Below, in pieces: positions 26,738 to 38,506 of a stretch of DNA of 64,000 nt. Source of the stretch: Rachycentron canadum (Eukaryota; Chordata; Actinopteri; Carangiformes; Rachycentridae); the NCBI GenBank assembly GCA_038496675.1, contig CM076652.1:10587289-10651288 (forward strand), given 5' to 3'. A program made the position numbers and the translations under genes. Position 1 is the first letter of the stretch. Each line of letters opens with the position of its first letter. The notes beneath the pieces are model-generated. The model had not been told where the DNA came from, did no database searches, and saw only the letters and a program-made list of their open reading frames with translations.

Positions 26738-29386
26738 ATTTATAGAGCTCTGTTTCTACAGCTTCTTCTCTCTCTCCATCTTTCATTTTCTTCCCACTTC
26801 CTGACCATTTCTTCCCATGTGCTCTAAAAGCTTTTCTACCTCTGAGCAATCAAATGACAAACACTTTCAAAGTACTGCAATGTGATCACAAGGACACCTT
26901 GTTTTCTGCCCCCCACCCCACAGCCCCCTCTGCACACTTTTCCTTTCCCAGGGGAAGAAAATGAGGCCAAATTTTCTCTTTTCTCTTATGCAACTTAATC
27001 AGAGCGATGACGCTGGTAGCTGCTTATAGAGCAGGAGGAAATTCTTAACAAAGAGCACCCTCTTGCACAATGCGTCCTCTTTCATATTCACATTCATTCT
27101 GCCTAACAATATGTTTGGTGCTGTCATGTCGGAGTGGAATGTGCATACAAATGCGAATGCGATCAAATCTACAAGCAGCACACATCTACATGTTATTGAC
27201 TGTCTGGCACACTGGCTTCTTATCGTCGCCTAACTTTATAGACCACAACACAACAAATCTCACACATCTGCTGTTACCTAACAGCTACAGTGTGAAGGCT
27301 GTCCCAATACCAACAGCACAACTCTGTAATATGCATTAAACTCCCTCATAGATTATAACACTGATACATACAGTCTGAGGAATGGACAAAACCCATGTTT
27401 TATTAATATTCAAGGTTGAATGACAGCTGTCTGGTGACCTTTGCTTTTTTTTTTTTTTTTTACAGTAATTAATTCTACAAATTGTGAAAAGACAATTATG
27501 AAGCTACTGGATCGGTGAAATTGGTTTTTAAAAGTTTTTTGATAAATTGTTTAATAAAAGTATTGTTTCAGCACACTACTTTGTAGGATGTCTTCCACTT
27601 ACAGTCTGAGCTGGACAGAAAGTCAATCATATGAGTGTGGGACCTGGCTCAATATCTTCTCAGATCCAATCAGTTTTACTGAATGTTGTTCATTCTAGTT
27701 CTTTCACTAAAGTACTGCTGGTAAGGGTGCCATATGTTTTTCATGTATACATCAAGTAATTGATGTATCTACTCTACTATCTACTCTACTCTTTCTACTC
27801 TTTCCCATACAGCCTGCTATATACTTACAGATCAATTTATTGACCAGTCAAGTCAGTATCCATTTGACTTGCCCCTGACCATGCATTCATCCCCACTGTC
27901 TGCAAACACTGAGCATGAGTGGTCACACACCATCTCAGCAACATGAAAGAGCAGCCACTTGGCTCAAACTTACATCAGTAGCTAGGAGGAGTGCCTCAGG
28001 CGCACAACACACAGCTCTTTCTCATTCACCAACACTGCAACACTGTTTCTACACTTCTATCAAGTGTGCGCATTTGTTCTTGTCTTTCTCTGCACACACA
28101 CACACACACAGATGTGCATTTATATGTGCTGCACACGTGTATTTCTGTGAGTTGGTGTATGTGACAGAGGCTGTGCTGCTCTGCCTGGAGGATATCATGA
28201 AGCAAGAATGATGGCCAAGATTTGTCAACGCCCGGGAGGAGAATCAGTTCGGACATGAAGGTTTAGATCACAAAGGCAGCTGAGGCTACAAGAGTGGTAT
28301 ATGTGGGCGTGTGTGGCCAATAGTAGGCATTACCTGATGCCTGACATATAAAACAGACACTAGTTGCTAGTCAGTTGCTGCACCAAGAGGGAAGAAAGAA
28401 CAGAAAGAGAACATAGAAATGGTCAGTGTGCCGAGGGAGCGGGGAGAAAGAAACAACATAAACAAAAAGACTGACAAGCAAGAAGTAAAGACAGGCAGAA
28501 CAAAGTGGAGGAAAAACAAGCTGAAGTGGACAAGCAGACAAAACAGCAGAAAGGGGAAGAAAAAAGAAAACACATACAAATTGGATGTGAAAGGCCCTCT
28601 AAAACATAGCCAATTTTTTCCTCTTTGGTCTGTATTTTAGACCAAATAAAGCTCACTTTTTTTTCCCCCTCCCCAACTGAATCAATAGCGCTCCCAGTGC
28701 ACACCTATTATTTCTCAAAGACTCCTGCGAGGAGAAAAAAAGGGAGGAAGAGAAGGAGGCAGGAGGGTGTGCGAGGATGTACGCATGTTTTGCAAAAAAA
28801 AGAGAGGACACAGGGCAGATTGGTAAAATGAGTTTCGCGGGTAAGAGCAGGCTCTGATTGAGAGAGAGAAGCTGCAGTCACACAGACGATCAAACAACCT
28901 GAAGAACTGAAGACTTTGTGCACATTTAGGACAAAAATCAGACTTATGAGCAAATCAACCCAATCTCAACCTTATACATACCTACAGCATTCATCTAAAG
29001 CTGAGAATCATTGCAGCTGATGTCAGTGGTATTCAAACAGTATGGATATATTGATGTTTTTGCCGGCCTGTATTTTAGGGATATGTTTGAAGTATTTCTC
29101 CCCTACGAGGCATAACCTATAGAGCCGCTTTGAAGCAGGGGTCTGTTTGATGTGACTTACACCTCCAGTCTTAAGGCTTCTTTGTTCAGAGCCAGTTTTT
29201 TTTAACTGTATTGCCCCCCTCTGTTTATTTATAACACACACCTGATGCACACACACACAAACAGAGATAGTGATAGTTGTAGACAGTCCCCTAAACAATC
29301 TAGCTCTTCACCGCCTTTCTCTCTCCCCCCTCTCACCCTCCGTCTGGGCCGGATCACAACCTGACACTTGAATTACACGGTCTACC

Positions 29387-29765
29387 CCTTAGCAACCACT
29401 GACTGTAAACAAGGATGGACATAGCCTTCATGACGTCACCCATAGGTTTCCTGAGAAGCAGTTTTGAAGCTCAGAGTGAGCCTTTCTGTCGGCGGCATCT
29501 TGCCAGTGCCTGACTCTAAAAACGGGCAAACAGTTGGGGAGCCGAGACTCTGTGAATTTGTGGCAAGCACGCTCACCACGCCTTCAATTTTTCAGTTCAT
29601 CATTAGAAGCTAAACAGATGATTTATATAACTATTCACCCCCCAATACAGTTGTCATGAAAGGCCAAATTAGCTGTCAAGGTCAAAACCGTTATTTGTAC
29701 CAGGCTGTAAACATGTTTATTTGTGCTGTAAAGTTGGCCATTTTAACATGATGGTCATTTCACAG
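29387..29765. mobile_element. Probable non-autonomous interspersed repeat
   Basis: A stretch containing GTAAACAAGGATGGAC, TGACGTCACCCATAGGTTTC and GCAGTTTTGAAGCTCAGAG, in an order I recall from repeated elements in fish genomic clones. It includes a full CRE palindrome TGACGTCA (29431-29438). No open frame, terminal inverted repeat or target-site duplication could be fixed by eye, so class and ends are uncertain. Confidence 0.4.
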
Positions 29766-32097
29766 CCTCAGAGGTTGCCACTTGTCAGCTACCTACACCT
29801 ATGACTCAGCAGGGTCACGGACCCATCTCTATATCTGAGGCAGATGAGGGCAGCACGATGACCCTCACTGACTGAGAAAGAATGAGGTTTTTTTTCTTTC
29901 GTTCTCTCTCTCTCAGCTTTTATTTTCCCCTCTACAAACTTCCTCTCCAGTTGCCTGCATCAAATAAATATTTATCCAACATTAAGAAAAAAGGAGGGGC
30001 ACTTAGACATCCACTCTGTGCTCAGCAAATTCTTCTGACTCTGAACTCCGTTTAAAGCACCGAGTGTATTTGCATGATTTTTTTTTTTCCCTCCTTTTCA
30101 TCTGCTGGCCTCTCCAAGCAACATGTTGACTTTTCACGGGAGATGGAAGGAAGTAGGGACTGCTGTACGGAGCGAAAATGGAGTTTTCTGTTTCCTCTTA
30201 ACTGGCGTTTATCTTAAGATCCAAGTAAGTCAGCGTTGAGATGAGAAGGGAGTGGTTATGTAATACCAGCCAAAGATGAGCTCCACCAATGAACACTGTG
30301 ATTGGAGACTTCTGCTTAGTAACATAATCACGCTTAACAGAGAGAGGACAGACAGCAAGCAAGGGGGGGAGACGCTAACAGGTAGAGGGAGAGAGAGAGA
30401 ACGATGAGGTGTAAAAAAGAAATGAACTAGATGAGTAAGACGAAGCGACAAGGGTCAACTAGCCGAGACAGAGGAGAGGCATTCCAGCCACGATCCACTG
30501 TACAGTATGGTGTAGATTTTTCGCAGCCTGTGGACAAATCCTTTGTTTGATGTTGGCATGTGATCGACAGAACTTGAGCTCCGACGGGAGGCAGGAAGGC
30601 ATCAACACCCACCTCTGCACCCACCTGCAGCTACATGCCTCCGGTCTCCTGGACAACAGGCTGGGAACAACAGCGACGAGGTGTCAGGGTGATACCCAGT
30701 AATGTTGATTATTCATGTGAGCAAGTAAAAGCAACATTAGCTCCGGCTCCCAAATATTCAGTCACGTTTTAAAATGTTCTGCACTAAATACAGCCGGTGC
30801 TTTCTAAATCAGAGTCCTACACTTAGAGATGCATATACACTTTATAAAGAAAATTTTCCTTTCCAGGTTGTCACTGCTCAACAAATATTCTCACCTTGGG
30901 AAACACTTCGACCATTATTAGATTTTGCCACTAAAGACAACCACCAAAGCCACTAAAAGAGGCTCTCAATTAACTGCTCTTTCTTTCAAGCCACTGCCCT
31001 CCCCCTCCTCACTTCCAATAGGTAACCCTCTGGACAAAACAGATCCACTCCTTAAGAACAGGACAACCATTCCAATTCCTTTATGCTTAGCATAAAGACA
31101 GGAAACTGGGAGTCCATAAAACTGAAGAGTAAAAATAAGTTGTAGTTTCAGATTAAGTGCCAGACTATTTCTTGGCACAGAGAGGAAACTCCTATGTACA
31201 AGAAACTGCCTCTCCTGCAGTTTTAAACGGTCTCATTAGCAGCATTTGGTGTCAAAAGTAGCTTATTTAACTATTTTCATTTACTCCAGTGTAAGAAATT
31301 AAGTGTGAACTCAGTTGTTATGAAAGTGGCTAGATGAAATGAGCTCTATCACACAGCGGAAATGCATTAAAGATGTAATTTTGCTCACAATCACTAACCC
31401 ATAACTTTAATAGCCAAATGTCCAAATAACGGACAGTATGCTATTAAGACGACCTCATTTATTCATCAAGGATGTAAAGAGGTTTTTACAGAAACATAAT
31501 AAAGAGATATATTTGAATAAACATTATAGCCTGCTGGTTCACTGTTAAAGGCAAGAAATATGCTGAGGGGGTGGGGTGCCATTACCAAGGGTAAGTTAGT
31601 ACTACTTGTTCAAGAACCGTACAAGGAGTTGGGTCTTAAACTGTCTATATTACACTTTGTCATGTATATCATATCATATGGTAATACACTACCTGTAGCT
31701 ATTTTTATAAGTGTATTGTTCTTATTATACACACATATACTAGTTTCTATACATTTACAAATGTACTGATTGGCATCTATCAATAATTATTGCAGTTTAT
31801 TTTTCCAGGTCAGTCTGTGCATCTTCTTCGGGGGTTTTTCAGGTAAGCCATGTTTTTTTTTTTGTTTTCTATCTGAAATACACCAGTGAGGCAATGCAAC
31901 GGTTGTCAGAAATGTATTCATAGGTAACCTACATCAGCAAACTCATCATGGTGATAACATATAATGCTGCACATTTGGTTAAAATGAGTGCAGGGACATT
32001 ATTGGTTGATTGTGCAACTTCACTCCTGTCACAGTAGGTACCTGTGTCTGTGAAAAGCTCCTAGTAGAGCCACAAACACGCTGTTGTACGTTGATGT

Positions 32098-32133
32098 AAT
32101 GGATGGATGGATGAATGGATGGGTGGACGGACA
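32098..32133. repeat. (GGAT)n degenerate tetranucleotide repeat
   Basis: GGATGGATGGATGAATGGAT followed by GGTGGACGG variants. Antisense it reads as the His-Pro-Ser-Ile run in a short frame. Confidence 0.85.
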
Positions 32134-32204
32134 GGTTCCACTGGTCCATCACTGGAGGGCTCAATCACAGCAACATCATTGCCAACACGGAGCAGGCGTC
32201 ATGC

Positions 32205-32217
32205 GTTACCGGGCAAC
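32205..32217. promoter_or_regulatory. RFX X-box motif, near-canonical
   Basis: GTTACCGGGCAAC fits GTNRCC-N-RGYAAC with a one-base spacer, the best RFX-factor match in the window. Similar but weaker sites lie at 33669-33682 and 33765-33778. Binding is inferred only. Confidence 0.4.
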
Positions 32218-34213
32218 AGCATGATGACTGATTTCACACTACGGAGAGGTGTAATGCCAGATGTCACACACACTTCAGCACTTCAACACACTCACACCAT
32301 GTAACGCAATACAGGAAAGATGATTCTGTAAGGATTTTTGATACAGAAATACATACAGAGGATTTGTGAGTAAGTTAGTACTGTCATTTTATGTGAACTA
32401 CAGGGAAGAAGATGCCCCCCTAAACTTCAAGAATTCTCCATGGGCTTATGTGGTAGTCAACGAAGCATGTTCTAATGATCATTGCATTTAAATGTTGATG
32501 TTTTCACATTTACATTGTTCTGAAATAGCTATTGCAATAGAAAAACACCATTTGTGAGTCATGTGATGCAGAAAAAGAACATTTGAACTGAATGTGTTGC
32601 TGCTGAACTCTCTTGTTCTCTATTATATAGTGAGAAGACTGACATTTTTCTCCTGCACTGATCCCTTCACCCACCGCTCCATTTGAGAACAAGTAGTCAA
32701 AAAACCTCATGTTGCCCTTTCTACACCCCTCCATTTTTATGCCCCCCTCTTTCCCTCTTTCCCCCCTTCTCCTTATCACCTCTTCTCTCATCTATGACAG
32801 GAAATAAGAGAACAGCTTCCAGGTCCTGATCTGTATCTCTCATACGCTCTCCCTGGCCTTGCTCCCTCCGTCCCTCCCCCTTGTGACTCCCCCTCTTTCC
32901 CTCCTCCTATCTGTGTTCTGGTCTATGCTCTGTGGCTCTTCGTCCATGTCAGACCAGAAACACACCCTGATTCCTATCTCTCCGCTCTCTGCAGAATACA
33001 CAACATGAGACACCCCGCAAATGATATTCGCTTTTCTTCTTTTTCTGTTAGTCTCCCCCTTCTTCCTCTCTATGTCTCTGGGATGTAATTCTGAGTAACT
33101 GTGCACATGCTGTATATGTTACCTGTGATTTGAGTCTGCTGTGCCTATGGGGAAGAAATAAATCCTACTTATCGGTACAGAAGAGGCGTTCTGAGAGGCA
33201 GAGGCCGATAACACACAACATTCAGATTCAAACATATGTTTTGCTGTGTGAAAATACATCCTGCTTAAAAGGCACAAGCAGGTTTGTGCACATTCGGAAG
33301 AATATTACAGACAAAATATTACAGACAGTTATGATATGTGCTGATTTGGACATACAAGCTCAAAGGCAGGTTTGGATGGCTCCCTTTTTAAAATCTGTCA
33401 ATTGAAAGTCATGTCACTTATGTCGCAGAGTGCATAGGAATTTTAATTGATATGGAAATCTGTTAGGTCAAAGAAATTGCTGCAGTGTTTGTGCTTGGGG
33501 CTGTGTGTAGTGTATGTAAGTGCATTTGTTCCCTTTCTCCACCTTCAATCTTCTTTGCTCTCATGTGTCTTCTGTGTGACTCGCACACAACAACAAACAC
33601 ATGCATGGACACACACACACACATACACAAACACACAGGTGCATCTCTGTGCTCTGCACCGCTGGCTAGTTGCCAGGGTGACAGAACATCACAGGATTAG
33701 GAAACAAACAGCCCATAATATGATTGGAAACTGTACAACATGACAACACTGCATGACCTGTCCTGTTACCCTGGAGACCTCCATCCATCCCATCATACCC
33801 AGCAGCACATGCCGCCTCCTCTCTAGAAGGATGGAGGGTTGTGATTGGTGGTTAGTGCTACTACTTGTAGCAATAAAATAAAGTTAATAAATGACAAGGA
33901 ATGAAAATTCAAGCCACTGTGGGTTTCAAGTTAGCAAAAAAAAAGAAAGAACACACTTGATGCTTTCATTAAAAAGAAAAATTAATAACAATAATATTCT
34001 AAAAGCAACTTTTGCTGATTAAAGAAAAACTAATTATTCCAAAAACTCAATTGCATGAGCAGGAATTCCTGCAAGCCAAATATATCACAAGAAACTCTGA
34101 CTTGCTGTGAAAGTGTGAATTAGAAAATCCACAGGAATAAAAGGTTCGAACAGAGAAATGTCTCCTGGTGGCTGTCCTAGATTAACACTGAAGCATGACT
34201 GCAAGAATGTCGA

Positions 34214-34217
<4 letters not shown>

Positions 34218-34259
<42 letters not shown>
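34218..34259. repeat. (TG)21 microsatellite
   Basis: Perfect TG run of 42 bp. Confidence 0.97.
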
Positions 34260-34261
<2 letters not shown>

Positions 34262-34496
34262 CGGCCCGTGTATGAGTGGTATATGGTGAAACTCTAAGGC
34301 ACTGCAGCCTTAGTGTAGCTAGCTCACACTTGCAGGGGTTTAATCTCCAGACCTAATAAGGATCAATGTAAATGCAGAGTGATACTGTTCTTTCCAATGA
34401 CAGGACCTGCTACCGAGCTGAGAGGATCACCCAACACTCCTCCTACTCCAACCAACATTCGCACTTCTGCAAGTTACACAGTCAAACAGCTGTGTA

Positions 34497-34526
34497 TGTG
34501 TGTGTGTGTGTGTGTGTGCGTGTGTG
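34497..34526. repeat. (TG)n microsatellite
   Basis: TG run of about 30 bp with one CG interruption. Confidence 0.95.
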
Positions 34527-35199
34527 CAGTCAGCCGATACAGATAGAAGTATGAGATTACTTATGCAACAGCAAACACATTAAGATTCTCAACAGCCCTC
34601 ATATCAGATTCTCTGCATCAGTGTCATGTTTTTATGCACCTACACATGAAGCAGGGTGAAAGCCGACTCCACATGCTAATGCAGGCTACAAAACAATACT
34701 AATAATATCAGATTAGAGCTCCTGTGTGAAAGGCAAGCAGATATCTAAGACCACACACTACGAATGGAAGACAGATCACATCAGACTGTAAATGTGACTT
34801 ATCTTTACAGTTCAACAGTTTGACAAGTCCCATGAGAGTGTATTCAGACAAATGCACCGTCCAGATTTCTCGCTTCATACGATACGCTGAGAGTACACGT
34901 ATGCACTGACAGGTGAGGAATATGAATAGGGCTCATACAGAGCTGACACATGTGTGCTTTGATTCAGGTTCAGCTAGAGCTGGGTATCAAACCTCAGTAT
35001 CTTTCGAAAGTTGATCAAACCCCACTTAAGGTTAGATTCTTTATTTTTGTTTACCTTTTCTTTTATGCAGAATAACTGCATAATATATTACATATGATTT
35101 TTTTCAATTCTAATCCATACTTCATTAAGGCTAAATTACTAATATGCATACATAAGGCATTTTGTATCTCATCATTATAAGATCACGCTGTGCTCATAT

Positions 35200-35680
35200 C
35201 AAAGCCAAGCTTGAGGTTGAGCATTTGCTAGCAAACACAGACATTAAATGAATTAGAGATTTCCATTCCAATAATTTACATAATATCATTCTCTATGCAC
35301 TGCAAACGATGATTTGAGAAGTTTAACGCAATGAGGAACAATTCATAATGTGTTAGCAATGTGTTAAATTTCTAATTTTAAACCACGGTCAGCGATGTAT
35401 CCTCAAACTCTCCCAGGTTGTTTAACCACACATTTCACTGGTGTGAATTAATTTAAAAGTTTCAGTTTTATCCTCATCTGCCGCGTGGTATAAGCAGGTG
35501 TTAACTTTATACTCGGCACTTGGTAAATGTGCTCTCTGCCTGACTATGTCCCAATCCATTAAGCCAAGCGCCACTTCAGCTTAACTGCCCTCGGAAGGAC
35601 CTGGCCTCAATAATGTATACAGCCATACAAGCCTCTATTACTCATAATTAATAATACATGGATGGGCTGCCTGGCTATCC
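35200..35680. promoter_or_regulatory. Candidate conserved non-coding element
   Basis: About 480 bp with no simple repeat in an otherwise microsatellite-rich region. It contains many homeodomain-type cores (AATTAGAG, TTAATTTAAAA, CATAATTAATAAT) and an E-box CAGGTG near 35497. No open frame. The call rests on texture alone, and cross-species conservation was not tested. Confidence 0.3.
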
Positions 35681-37124
35681 CCATCTCACTATTCTTTTCT
35701 TCTCCCCATCTCTACCTGTTAACAGTGATGGGCTGCACCATCTGGCACTGAAAGAGAGGCTGGGGGATGGAGATAGAGGAAGAGGAAAAGGGGACCGATG
35801 AAGTTCACTTAAAGTGTGGAGTTGGCCACCGAAGTACACACACACAAGTTTGTTAAAAAAAACAAAAAACAAAAACAAACATGAACCATCTGAAAACTAT
35901 TTTGAAACAAGACGCTGCAGTGACCTTTACGTGATATCAATAGAAGACAATGTTCATTTCCTTGTTACAAATGAGTGCATGAGAGAAATTAAATTTGGAC
36001 ATGTAGCTATTTGTGGACTGTGGGCGTATTAACTCTGTGTGGATGAATGTGTATCCAAACCCCACTAACTGTTGAGAAGGTCAGCCATCACATTTTATCA
36101 GCTTTACTTGTGCTGCTGCCCATCGCTGTGAGAGACTCGCTGTGCTATAATGATATTATAAAGTCCTACATGCTCTTTCCCACTGACTATTTCTGAAGCT
36201 CCCTCTGCATCTCTGTCCCTCCCTCTGTAAATGTGTTTGTCTGTGTCCCAGTACCATATGGTGTATGGGCAGCTGCTCTGCGAGCCTGTCAAGTTATCAA
36301 GTAGTTGTCCCTTATGACAAGTAGTACAACGTCTTGAGTGTGAACTGAACGTGAGGCTGTGTTTGTTTGTGTGTCTGAGCTACTATTTGGAGGAAAAGGG
36401 AAAACCCTGAAAACTAAATATTACAAAGATCAGAAATCCCAAGGTGATGCTTTCAGATTGCTTGTTTTGTCCAACAACTGGGAAGTTTAAGAGACCCCAT
36501 TTTGTATAAAGTAAGATTTTCATGTCCTTTTTTGATCAAAAAAGCAAGTCTAAGTGCCATATTTACATACAAACTGTGCCTTAAAATGAGCCATCAAGAC
36601 ACTTAAGTTTGTGATGGCACAACAAAGGAGTCACCACTCTCAGTCATGACCGAAGCCTAGCCTGCCATTTTTATTCAGTCACTCAGAAAACTGTCAGACA
36701 ATCAGATGTGGCTCACTGACATGTTGTTGCTAAAGTTACAGAGAGATGTCTGATAGAGGAGATGTGAAACTGCACTTAAAAATGCAAATATATCTTCTTA
36801 TGGGTATTAAAACTTCATATTGAAAAATGGGAAAGGTGTAAATATGAGAGGTTCATGCTAAGGATGTGAAGCATCACCTGTGAGGCAAGATGGAAGGCAG
36901 CCAGGAATTAGTGAGTAAACGAATGAGTGCAGAAAGATCTGTCATTGATCCATGTGGTTGTGGGGGACAAAAAAAAGAAGCTGAGGAATGGAAGCCCAGT
37001 AGAGAAACAGACAAAAGAGCTAGAGTACAGTAAAAGCCTGTGCTTCTGTCAGAGATGGAGTGTGATTAACAGCAGCTGAAAAAAGGTTGTCCGCTCAGGG
37101 CCCTGACATCACTCACTCTACTTC

Positions 37125-37125
<1 letters not shown>

Positions 37126-37183
<58 letters not shown>
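37126..37183. repeat. (CA)29 microsatellite
   Basis: Perfect CA/AC run of about 58 bp, inverted relative to the TG tract at 37546-37611. Confidence 0.97.
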
Positions 37184-37185
<2 letters not shown>

Positions 37186-37542
37186 CACTGAAGCAGTCAC
37201 TCAAGCAGCACTCTGGGAAATGAAGCAGCCGATTCTCAGAACAGGGTGACCTTCTCCCACCATGCACTGCTCTCCAGAGTGGAAATCTGTCGTGCTAGTC
37301 ACTTTGATGACAGCGATGTCAGGTGCTGCTGTTGCTTGTGTTGTTTTGACTCTTTAAAAGCAAATGTAAATGTGCCCCCTTTAGTAATTGATCTGATATT
37401 TATTTGGCCCGACAGAATGCAGCATATCTTCACGTAACATTCACATTTGAGATATGAATCAAATAGTGTTCAAAGTCTGTGCAAGCAACTTATCTCTAGT
37501 TAAACAGAACAGGAAGTCGTCTCTGGAATATAATCTTGTACC

Positions 37543-37545
<3 letters not shown>

Positions 37546-37611
<66 letters not shown>
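37546..37611. repeat. (TG)33 microsatellite
   Basis: Perfect TG run of about 66 bp, 360 bp from a CA run of opposite orientation. Confidence 0.97.
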
Positions 37612-37613
<2 letters not shown>

Positions 37614-38505
37614 ACGTACACATGTTGATGTGCAGATGAAGCAACAGAGAGAGAGAGAGAAAAAAAAGTGAGGTCAAGGCTAACTGGACAGTTAGAAATG
37701 CCAATGTCTACCCTCTCAGGCGTAACCCAGACAGCTGTAAAGAAGATACAAGTGGACATCTCATAATGCAAATGCCGAGGGTTCACTGGCCTTTGCAGCC
37801 TTAGGGCATGCTGTCTGTTACCACTTGCTTTTACACAGGGGGGCAGGCAGAGCATAAAAATAAATAAATAAACAAAAAGGGGGGAAATGTGCTGAAGATT
37901 GTACATATGCTGCAGACATACATCCTACTGATAACTTCTTCCTGTGTCCCGCAGCTATTGACAACAAACTATATCTCTCTATGACTTTCTCTCTCTCATT
38001 TGCTGCTTCCTGTTTCTCACGAGATTTTTTTTTTCAGTCCACCTGCACTAATGGATAACAGAAGACAAATTACACCCCTCGGGGCCAGTGTGTGTGTGTG
38101 TGTGTGTGTGTAGACTGTTCATGTATTCATGCCTTTGTGCACATGAAGAAGAATGTATGATGCGTATATGTGTGTATGTGTACAAGTGACTTAACCTGTT
38201 AAAACATGAGGAAACCGAGGTGACGATCTGACAAAAGTCCTTCTGGGCTCTGTGTGTGTTTGCGTGTGTGTGTACAGATGTGCACAGTGTGACATCGCAG
38301 ATAGCTGTGGTACATGTGAGAATAAGGTGGTGAAAGAAGCTGTTACTCCCCAACTGTATAGCATGCTGTGGTGCATCCCTGCTTGCTATACTCTTTTTTC
38401 GTATTTCATTCACCACAGTCACGCAATGGCTCATTATTTTACAAGAATACAAAAAATTAAAAATACCAATATATATATATAAATAAATAAAATACCAATA
38501 GCGAT
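37612..38505. other. Gene-free DNA left of the assembly join
   Basis: Holds a TG tract (38088-38111) and an AT-rich stretch with two ATACCAAT units flanking TATATATA/AAATAAAT repeats (38463-38500) directly before the N. None of the missing TSG101 C-terminal codons are found here on the minus strand. Confidence 0.7.
38088..38111. repeat. (TG)12 microsatellite
   Basis: Perfect TG run of 24 bp. Confidence 0.95.
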
Positions 38506-38506
38506 N
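38506..38506. other. Single N, assembly join inside tsg101 exon 9
   Basis: The only ambiguous base in the window. On the right (38507 upward) the sequence is perfect tsg101 exon. On the left it is an AT-rich microsatellite-like stretch (38461-38505) that encodes nothing of the TSG101 C-terminus. The break falls within the codon after the conserved NLYA. The N therefore probably stands for an unsized or collapsed gap rather than one unknown base. Confidence 0.85.

Larger units (their letters stand above)
20461..29386. other. Gene-free DNA with microsatellites
   Basis: No supported gene. It holds the paired GA tracts at 21972 and 22144, a CA tract (26710-26737), poly-A/T runs (21102-21117, 22718-22730, 27447-27462) and pyrimidine-rich spacer (24430-24600). 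Frames up to 145 codons occur but show no family resemblance or exon structure. Confidence 0.6.
29766..37125. other. Gene-free DNA with a candidate regulatory block
   Basis: No supported gene. It contains GGAT-type tandem units (32098-32133), TG tracts (34218-34259, 34497-34526), X-box-like motifs (32205-32217, 33669-33682, 33765-33778), and a ~480-bp stretch with no simple repeats at 35200-35680. The latter is rich in TAAT cores and resembles conserved non-coding DNA. Confidence 0.6.
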
